NCBI GenBank assembly: GCA_002733765.1
Contig: NVWU01000008.1
Span: 62,001-126,000 of the forward strand
DNA from: Colwellia sp.
Lineage (GTDB): Bacteria; Pseudomonadota; Gammaproteobacteria; Enterobacterales; Alteromonadaceae
DNA length: 64,000 nt
Direction: 5' to 3'
Shown piece after piece: positions 58,746 through 64,000 of the stretch. Position 1 is the first letter of the stretch. Every line of letters begins with the position of its first letter. Below the pieces are notes generated by a model. The model was not told the DNA's origin. It searched no databases and saw only the letters and a list, made by a program, of their open reading frames with translations. Position numbers and translations under genes: made by a program.

Positions 58746-59987
58746 ATGAATACTAAATTAATAAAACTAGCGAGCGTTGTAATACTATCTAGTGTTATTA
58801 CCGCTTGCGCTAGTTATACCACTAATAACACAGCGAAAATACCATTACGCGCCACCGGTGATATGGGTGTTGTTATTGAACGCGCCACCGGCCAAGTGCA
58901 AATTGTTAACCATACTAATCAAGTAGTATTAGCCGAAATAGAAGGGCTAGGTGATTTATCGCACGCTTCTATTGTTTATTCACGTGACCAACGTTACGCC
59001 TATGTTTTTGGCCGTGATGGCGGCCTAACTAAAATAGATATTCTTAAAGATAAAATTGCCAAACGGGTAATGCAATCAGGCAACAGTATTGGCGGCGCTA
59101 TTAGCCAAGACGGTAAATTAGTGGCGGTATCAAATTACACACCGGGCGGCGTAAAAGTATTTAACAGTGAAACACTCGAATTAGTCGCTACTATCGACAG
59201 CTCAATTTTGACCACTAAACCTAAAAATAAAGATGGCAGCCCCGTCCGCTCTAAAGTGGTTGGCTTAGTTGATGCGCCAAATAACAAATTTGTTTTTAGC
59301 TTATTTGATAGCCATGAAATTTGGATCGCCGACTTCTCCAATATTGAGAAAAATAAAACGCCTAAGCTAACTAAGTTCACTGATATCGGTTTATTCCCTT
59401 ACGATGCCTTAATCAGCCCTGATGGTCGCTACTATATAGCCGGATTATTTGGTGAAGACGGCATGTCATTACTGGACTTATGGCATATAGAAAAAGGGGT
59501 TAAACGCATTTTACCTAATTACGGTAAAGGTCAACAGAAACTACCTGTTTATAAAATGCCGCATTTAGAAGGTTGGGCAATTGCTGGAGATTACGCTTTT
59601 ATGCCCGCAGTTGGTCAGCATAGTGTCTTAGTGGTAAACACTAAAACATGGCAACAAGTAACCGAAATTCCGGCCCATAGCCAGCCAATATTTGTCATGG
59701 CACAACCTGATAACCGTCAAATATGGGTTAACTTTGCTCATCCTGACAACAACACCATTCAAATATTTAATACCGAAACCTTTGAGTTAGTAAACACCTT
59801 AACGCCAGGACCTGCTGTTTTACACATGGAGTTTACCCCCCGTGGCGAACACGTATGGATGTCAGTACGCGACAGCAATGAAATTCAAATATACGACACC
59901 AAAACACAAACATTACAAAAAACACTTAAATCATCCAGCCCGAGTGGTATTTTTTTCACCAGTCGTGCGCATCAAATAGGCTTGTAA
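58746..59987 (+). CDS. nirF: haem d1 biosynthesis lipoprotein NirF
   Basis: The start is ATG 58746, placed 7-8 bases after AAGGA; the frame is open five codons earlier. The lipobox ITAC ends at C21 (MNTKLIKLASVVILSSVITA), so NirF is anchored in the periplasm. The rest is a WD-like propeller related to the d1 domain of NirS, with GDMGVVIERATGQVQIV, AGDYAFMPAVGQHSV and LHMEFTPRGEHVWMSVRD. NirF binds the d1 precursor in the last steps. It lies 113 bases after nirC. Confidence 0.93.
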   Translation: MNTKLIKLASVVILSSVITACASYTTNNTAKIPLRATGDMGVVIERATGQVQIVNHTNQVVLAEIEGLGDLSHASIVYSRDQRYAYVFGRDGGLTKIDILKDKIAKRVMQSGNSIGGAISQDGKLVAVSNYTPGGVKVFNSETLELVATIDSSILTTKPKNKDGSPVRSKVVGLVDAPNNKFVFSLFDSHEIWIADFSNIEKNKTPKLTKFTDIGLFPYDALISPDGRYYIAGLFGEDGMSLLDLWHIEKGVKRILPNYGKGQQKLPVYKMPHLEGWAIAGDYAFMPAVGQHSVLVVNTKTWQQVTEIPAHSQPIFVMAQPDNRQIWVNFAHPDNNTIQIFNTETFELVNTLTPGPAVLHMEFTPRGEHVWMSVRDSNEIQIYDTKTQTLQKTLKSSSPSGIFFTSRAHQIGL

Positions 59988-59989
59988 TT

Positions 59990-61108
59990 ATGACTAAAAA
60001 CATGGCTAAAGATAAAGTGACTATTTCGCAACTTCAGCAAGATATTATTAATAATAGCCAGAAGGGTTTCCCTCTGACTAGTCAGCCATATCAGACAATT
60101 ACTGAACAACTGGCTAACGTTAATATCGTCACTAATGAACAGGAAGTATTTCAAGCCATTGAAGATCTCAATAGCCAAGAAATACTCTCACGTGTTGGGC
60201 CAGTATTTGATCATAAAAAAGCCGGTGCAAGCACATTAGCGGCACTTGCTGTACCAGCTGAAGATCTTGATAGAATTGCCGATATTGTTAACCAATTTGA
60301 ACAAGTTAATCACAACTATGGTCGCGAGCCCTATTCTGGAAAACAAAAGTTCAATCTTTGGTTTGTGATAACAGCCAGCGATATGGTGGCACTTAATAGC
60401 ACCATAGCACACATTGAATTACTCACCGGTTTAGCTGTTCTAGTATTGCCTATGGAAGCTTCATACCACATTGATTTAGCGTTTAGCATTAATGTCACTG
60501 GCGTAGAAAGCCCCACTTCCAACCAAGTAAACAGTCAAGTCGAAAACCAGACAGGTAACAAGCTAACTGGTTTAAGCAAAATTGAAAAAACAGCCTTACG
60601 TCACGCCATTGAGAAAGGTTTACCAACACACTTATATCCTTACCAAGTGATTGCCAAGCAACTCGGGTTAACAGAGCAACAAGTATTAATACAAATTTCT
60701 CTTTGGCAAAAAGAAGGGTTAATTCGCCGATTTGGTTTGGTTATTAAACATAGAAAACTAGGGTATGACGCTAATGCCATGGTGGTTTGGAATATCCCGA
60801 ATGATGACATGGATAACGTCGCCCAAAGGCTAGCAAAATGCGCCCCTGTTTCGTTATGTTATCAGCGCCCTCGCCGCTTACCTGATTGGCCTTACAATTT
60901 ATTTTGTATGATTCATGGCACGGATAGAACCTTAGTTTTACAACAAATTAGTCAAATAACAGAGCAACTTGGTCTTGAGTCGATAGAGAAAGATATCCTG
61001 TTTAGCTTCAAAGCGTATAAACAACACGGTGCTCGCTACGGGAAAATAAAAGCCAACAGTACACCGAACAACATTGACATAAAAAAGCAAGGACAAGCCC
61101 ATGGATAG
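59990..61108 (+). CDS. nirDL: fused haem d1 decarboxylase NirDL
   Basis: A single 372-residue chain holds two AsnC/Lrp-like modules. The N-terminal half (about 8-165) resembles NirD/NirG: SRVGPVFDHKKAGASTLAAL and NHNYGREPYSG. After a Ser/Asn/Gln linker (175-192) the second half (195-345) resembles NirL/NirH: GLIRRFGLVIKHRKLGYDAN, and CYQRPRRLPDWPYNLFCMIH. The complex decarboxylates sirohaem side chains to give didecarboxysirohaem. Fused NirDL proteins are known from some species. nirF ends two bases before it, and its end overlaps nirG by eight. Confidence 0.92.
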   Translation: MTKNMAKDKVTISQLQQDIINNSQKGFPLTSQPYQTITEQLANVNIVTNEQEVFQAIEDLNSQEILSRVGPVFDHKKAGASTLAALAVPAEDLDRIADIVNQFEQVNHNYGREPYSGKQKFNLWFVITASDMVALNSTIAHIELLTGLAVLVLPMEASYHIDLAFSINVTGVESPTSNQVNSQVENQTGNKLTGLSKIEKTALRHAIEKGLPTHLYPYQVIAKQLGLTEQQVLIQISLWQKEGLIRRFGLVIKHRKLGYDANAMVVWNIPNDDMDNVAQRLAKCAPVSLCYQRPRRLPDWPYNLFCMIHGTDRTLVLQQISQITEQLGLESIEKDILFSFKAYKQHGARYGKIKANSTPNNIDIKKQGQAHG

Positions 61109-61625
61109 CAGCCAATTTAAAAGCCAAAGTATTGGTAATATTAATAGCCTAAGCAAAAGTAGAAAGTGCCAAACCGTTGAGCTATCTCCCTTAGAAAAAA
61201 GTTTAATCAACTTATTACAACATGGCTTACCTGTGTGCGAACGACCTTTCGCGCAAATCGCTGAAGCTGTATCAAGCACCGAAAAAGCAGTCATTGAATG
61301 CGTTAATAAATTACGCCGCGAAAAAGTACTTACCCGCTTTGGCCCCATGTTTGATGCAGCAAGTTTAGGCGGCGCTTTTACCCTAGCCGCCTTAGCGGTA
61401 CCCGAAGAAGATTTTGACCTTGTCACCGAGCAAGTCAATAGCTTTGAACAAATTGCCCATAACTACCGCCGAGATCATGATTTTAATATGTGGTTTGTTA
61501 TCGCCACTGAATCGGCTGAAGAAATTGAACAAATAGTACAAGAAATTGAAATAAAAACGAATTTAAAAGTACTCAACGTACCAAAATTAAAAGAATTTTA
61601 TGTGAATTTATATTTACCGGTATAA
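61101..61625 (+). CDS. nirG: sirohaem decarboxylase subunit NirG
   Basis: A 174-residue AsnC/Lrp-like protein with an N-terminal helix-turn-helix-like region (LIELVQHGLP-type seen as LINLLQHGLPVCERPFAQIA) and RFGPMFDAASLGGAFTLAAL, plus IAHNYRRDHDFNMWFVIATE. These match the D/G subfamily. The gene order nirF-nirDL-nirG-nirH-nirJ supports NirG. DNA-binding function is not expected in these enzymes. Confidence 0.88.
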   Translation: MDSSQFKSQSIGNINSLSKSRKCQTVELSPLEKSLINLLQHGLPVCERPFAQIAEAVSSTEKAVIECVNKLRREKVLTRFGPMFDAASLGGAFTLAALAVPEEDFDLVTEQVNSFEQIAHNYRRDHDFNMWFVIATESAEEIEQIVQEIEIKTNLKVLNVPKLKEFYVNLYLPV

Positions 61626-61716
61626 CTACCCGTTTAACAAGTTATGCGTTTCACCCTTTACACCAACAGCTTGTTAATCACTACATGAAACTTTCACATA
61701 CCAAAGAGTCAACATT

Positions 61717-62268
61717 ATGTCCGTAACCACTCAAGAAAAAATAACAAAAGACAAACTCAGCGAGCAAGAAAGACAATACATTTTATTAACCCAAAATGGT
61801 CTTCCCATTATTGAAGAGCCATATCACGCTATTGCCAAGCAAATGAACCTTAGTGTTGAGCAAGTGCTTACCCTAACCAAAAGCATGCAAGAACGTGGCA
61901 TTATCAGGCGCATTGCTGCGGTACCTAACCACTATAAATTAGGCTACCAATATAACGGCATGACCGTATGGGATATTGACGATGAGCACGCTGAAAAATT
62001 AGGCGATGTAGTTGGCCAATTGCCTTTTGTTAGCCATTGCTATTTAAGACCACGCTTTTTACCTGAGTGGAATTACAACTTATTTGCTATGGTGCACGGA
62101 AAAACTCAAGAAGAAATAACCAAGTACAGGGGTCAGATCAAAGAATTGTTAAAAGAAATACTGGTTAAGCGCAACAATGATTCAAGTCAAAACTTTATCA
62201 CCATGAGTAATGATATGTTAACCAGCACAGCAATACTGAAAAAAACAGGTTTGCGATTAAAAAAATAG
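61717..62268 (+). CDS. nirH: sirohaem decarboxylase subunit NirH
   Basis: A 183-residue protein of the L/H subfamily: MQERGIIRRIAAVPNHYKLGY, GMTVWDIDDEHAEKLG and CYLRPRFLPEWNYNLFAMVH. The YNLFAMVHG motif is shared with the second half of NirDL. A 91-base gap after nirG and 47 bases before nirJ fit a single transcript. Confidence 0.88.
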   Translation: MSVTTQEKITKDKLSEQERQYILLTQNGLPIIEEPYHAIAKQMNLSVEQVLTLTKSMQERGIIRRIAAVPNHYKLGYQYNGMTVWDIDDEHAEKLGDVVGQLPFVSHCYLRPRFLPEWNYNLFAMVHGKTQEEITKYRGQIKELLKEILVKRNNDSSQNFITMSNDMLTSTAILKKTGLRLKK

Positions 62269-62315
62269 CACCAAAGGTAAACTAATCGCACGCAGCAACG
62301 CCCTAGGGACATATT

Positions 62316-63548
62316 ATGTTTAGAATTTCACAATTATTAAAAACACTTCATGACGACATGCTTGAACTCAAGCCTGTTAAAGCATCACGTAAAATGCCGG
62401 GTCCTGTGGTTATATGGAACCTTATTCGTCGTTGCAACTTACAGTGTAAACACTGTTATTCCACCTCACTTGATATCGACTTTAAAGATGAACTATCGAC
62501 CGAGCAAGTTAAAGCTACTATTGATGACTTAAAAGTTGCCCATGTACCTGTGCTTATTTTATCGGGCGGTGAGCCATTATTACGCCCTGATATTTATGAA
62601 ATTACCGAATATGCCAAGCAAAAAGGATTTTACCTTGCGCTATCAACTAACGGCACTTTAATTAACGAAGACAACATTGAAGCCATTAAAGCCGCAGAAT
62701 ACCAATATGTTGGTATCAGTATTGACGGCTTAGAAGAGTTTCACGATGAATTCCGCCGTCAAAAAGGTAGTTTTAAAACGTCAATGCACGCCATTAAACT
62801 GTGTAAAGAGGCCGGTATTAAAGTAGGTATGCGCTTATGTTTAACCCGTGAAAATTTCAAAGACTTACCCGCCATGTTGAATTTAATGGAAGAAAACAGT
62901 GTTGATAAATTTTATTTATCTCACCTTAATTATTCAGGCCGCGGCAAACGCAACGCTGAAAATGATGCCATGTTCAAAATGACTAAAGACGCAATGGAGA
63001 TGCTTTATGAACGTGCTTGGTCACATATCAATCAAGGCATAGAAACCGACTTTGTTACCGGCAACAATGATGCTGATGGTCCATTTTTACTACAATGGGT
63101 AACCAAAAAATTTGGTAACGAGTATCCAGAAGCCATTGCCAATTTAAAACAACGCTTAATCAATTGGGGTGGTAATTCTAGTGGTATTAACGTAGCCAAC
63201 ATTGATAACACCGGCACCATTCACCCCGACACTTACTGGTGGAACCATGCCATTGGTAACGTAAAAACAGAAAAATTCTCAGACGTTTGGAAAAACACTC
63301 AAGATCCACTAATGCTTGGTTTTAGAGAAAGCCCTCGCCCAGTAAAAGGACGCTGTGCACATTGTGATCACCTAGCTATTTGTGGTGGCAATACCCGTAC
63401 CCGTGCTTTTGCACAAACGGGTGATGCTTGGGCTGAAGATCCGGGCTGTTACTTAGATGACGATGAAATTGGTTTTGTGCCGTTACCGTCAAAATTTACA
63501 AACGAATTAGCAAACACAGAAAACACGATTCAATTTGTTGAAGTCTAA
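62316..63548 (+). CDS. nirJ: radical SAM haem d1 enzyme NirJ
   Basis: NirJ removes propionate side chains and installs oxo groups on didecarboxysirohaem. The radical SAM cluster motif is C40-x3-C44-x2-C47 in RRCNLQCKHCYST, with GGEPLLRPD as the SAM-binding GGE. A C-terminal SPASM-like Cys cluster (GRCAHCDHLAICGGN, then DPGCYLDD) would hold a second 4Fe-4S cluster. The length of 410 is typical. Confidence 0.95.
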   Translation: MFRISQLLKTLHDDMLELKPVKASRKMPGPVVIWNLIRRCNLQCKHCYSTSLDIDFKDELSTEQVKATIDDLKVAHVPVLILSGGEPLLRPDIYEITEYAKQKGFYLALSTNGTLINEDNIEAIKAAEYQYVGISIDGLEEFHDEFRRQKGSFKTSMHAIKLCKEAGIKVGMRLCLTRENFKDLPAMLNLMEENSVDKFYLSHLNYSGRGKRNAENDAMFKMTKDAMEMLYERAWSHINQGIETDFVTGNNDADGPFLLQWVTKKFGNEYPEAIANLKQRLINWGGNSSGINVANIDNTGTIHPDTYWWNHAIGNVKTEKFSDVWKNTQDPLMLGFRESPRPVKGRCAHCDHLAICGGNTRTRAFAQTGDAWAEDPGCYLDDDEIGFVPLPSKFTNELANTENTIQFVEV

Positions 63549-63660
63549 CGGCGATTAGCAAAGTAAGGCCTAATAAAAATTCAATAAATCAAAAACTAAA
63601 GAAACTAATTAAGCAACTGAGCCAACCCTGAAGTTGGCTAAACTGCAATAAGGCGAGAGC

Positions 63661-64000
63661 ATGAATACAACATCACCAAACCAAGTAAACCAAGAAAATA
63701 GCCTGACCTCTGTGAATAACAAAAAAATATCAGCTAGAGGGAAGTCTGTCTTAAATAGTGGTGAAGTCGCTTTAGTAGGCTCTGGCCCCGGTGATGCAGA
63801 ATTGCTTACTATTCGTGCTATGCGTTTTATTGAGCAAGCTGAAATTGCCATTTACGACCGCTTAGTCAGCGCTGAAATATTAGCGCTTTTACCGGAAAAT
63901 TGTGAACGTTTTTATGTCGGTAAGGAGCAAGCTAAACATTGCGTGCCACAAGACCGAATTAACGAAATTTTAGTCGAAGAAGCAAAATCAGGTAAAAAAG
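63661..64000 (+). CDS. nirE: uroporphyrinogen-III C-methyltransferase NirE (partial at right edge)
   Basis: From ATG 63661 the frame stays open to the window end, giving 113 residues. After a 33-residue Asn/Ser/Lys-rich leader the SUMT signature appears: VALVGSGPGDAELLTIRAMR (about 37-56), then ADIAIYDRLVS-like AEIAIYDRLVSAEILALLP and YVGKEQAKHCVPQ. It methylates uroporphyrinogen III to precorrin-2, the first committed step towards sirohaem and haem d1. Position after nirJ supports NirE rather than CobA or CysG. The remainder, and any nirN, lie outside. Confidence 0.92.
   Translation, partial: MNTTSPNQVNQENSLTSVNNKKISARGKSVLNSGEVALVGSGPGDAELLTIRAMRFIEQAEIAIYDRLVSAEILALLPENCERFYVGKEQAKHCVPQDRINEILVEEAKSGKK

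Overview
The window is a low-GC gammaproteobacterial chromosome segment. The dcw order, the pilABCD-coaE-zapD-yacG block, secA next to lpxC, and the protein sequences all suggest a psychrophilic marine Alteromonadales of the Colwellia type. That assignment rests on gene content and recognised sequence style, not on a search.

Layout. Bases 1-3,800 are accessory: the tail of an S24/LexA-like phage-type repressor, a NERD-domain nuclease-like protein with C-terminal zinc ribbons, a degenerate second copy of the repressor tail, a translationally coupled pair of small unknown genes, a gene made of six 51-bp repeats, and an orphan gene. Bases 4,000-11,150 are mixed housekeeping and unknown genes: a glutathione transferase, an isochorismatase-fold hydrolase, a DUF4382 lipoprotein, a membrane protein, a NagX-like acyltransferase, zur and cheX. 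A TA-flanked MITE and a pseudogene remnant lie among them. Bases 11,200-14,620 hold divergent metE/metR with MetJ-type and MetR-type operators. Bases 14,600-16,221 hold dnaB with decayed tandem copies of its own 3' end. Bases 16,760-23,400 are the type IV pilus genes pilA and pilBCD followed by coaE, zapD and yacG. Bases 23,400-29,230 carry mutT, secA, an M23 peptidase, dciA and lpxC.

Bases 29,500-47,064 are one uninterrupted dcw cluster on the minus strand (mraZ-rsmH-ftsL-ftsI-murE-murF-mraY-murD-ftsW-murG-murC-ddlB-ftsQ-ftsA-ftsZ). Most of its junctions overlap or abut, and a 10-bp-phased MraZ-type operator lies upstream. An acyl-CoA dehydrogenase and a secreted transglutaminase-fold protein follow.

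Bases 50,970-64,000 are a denitrification island: nirS (cytochrome cd1 nitrite reductase), a NapC/NirT-type multihaem cytochrome fused to a second haem-binding domain, a membrane-anchored bacteriohemerythrin, a TonB-dependent haem-type receptor, and a haem d1 assembly operon nirC-nirF-nirDL-nirG-nirH-nirJ-nirE that runs off the window. Both divergent promoter regions in this island (nirS/hemerythrin and receptor/nirC) carry two FNR/Dnr-like palindromes each. This suggests that catalysis, cofactor synthesis, haem uptake and an O2/NO-binding protein are switched together by low oxygen or NO. The most unusual items are the NapC fusion cytochrome with a CX3CH motif, the paired FNR-like sites, the dnaB-tail repeats, the duplicated repressor tail around the NERD gene, and the 17-residue repeat protein.
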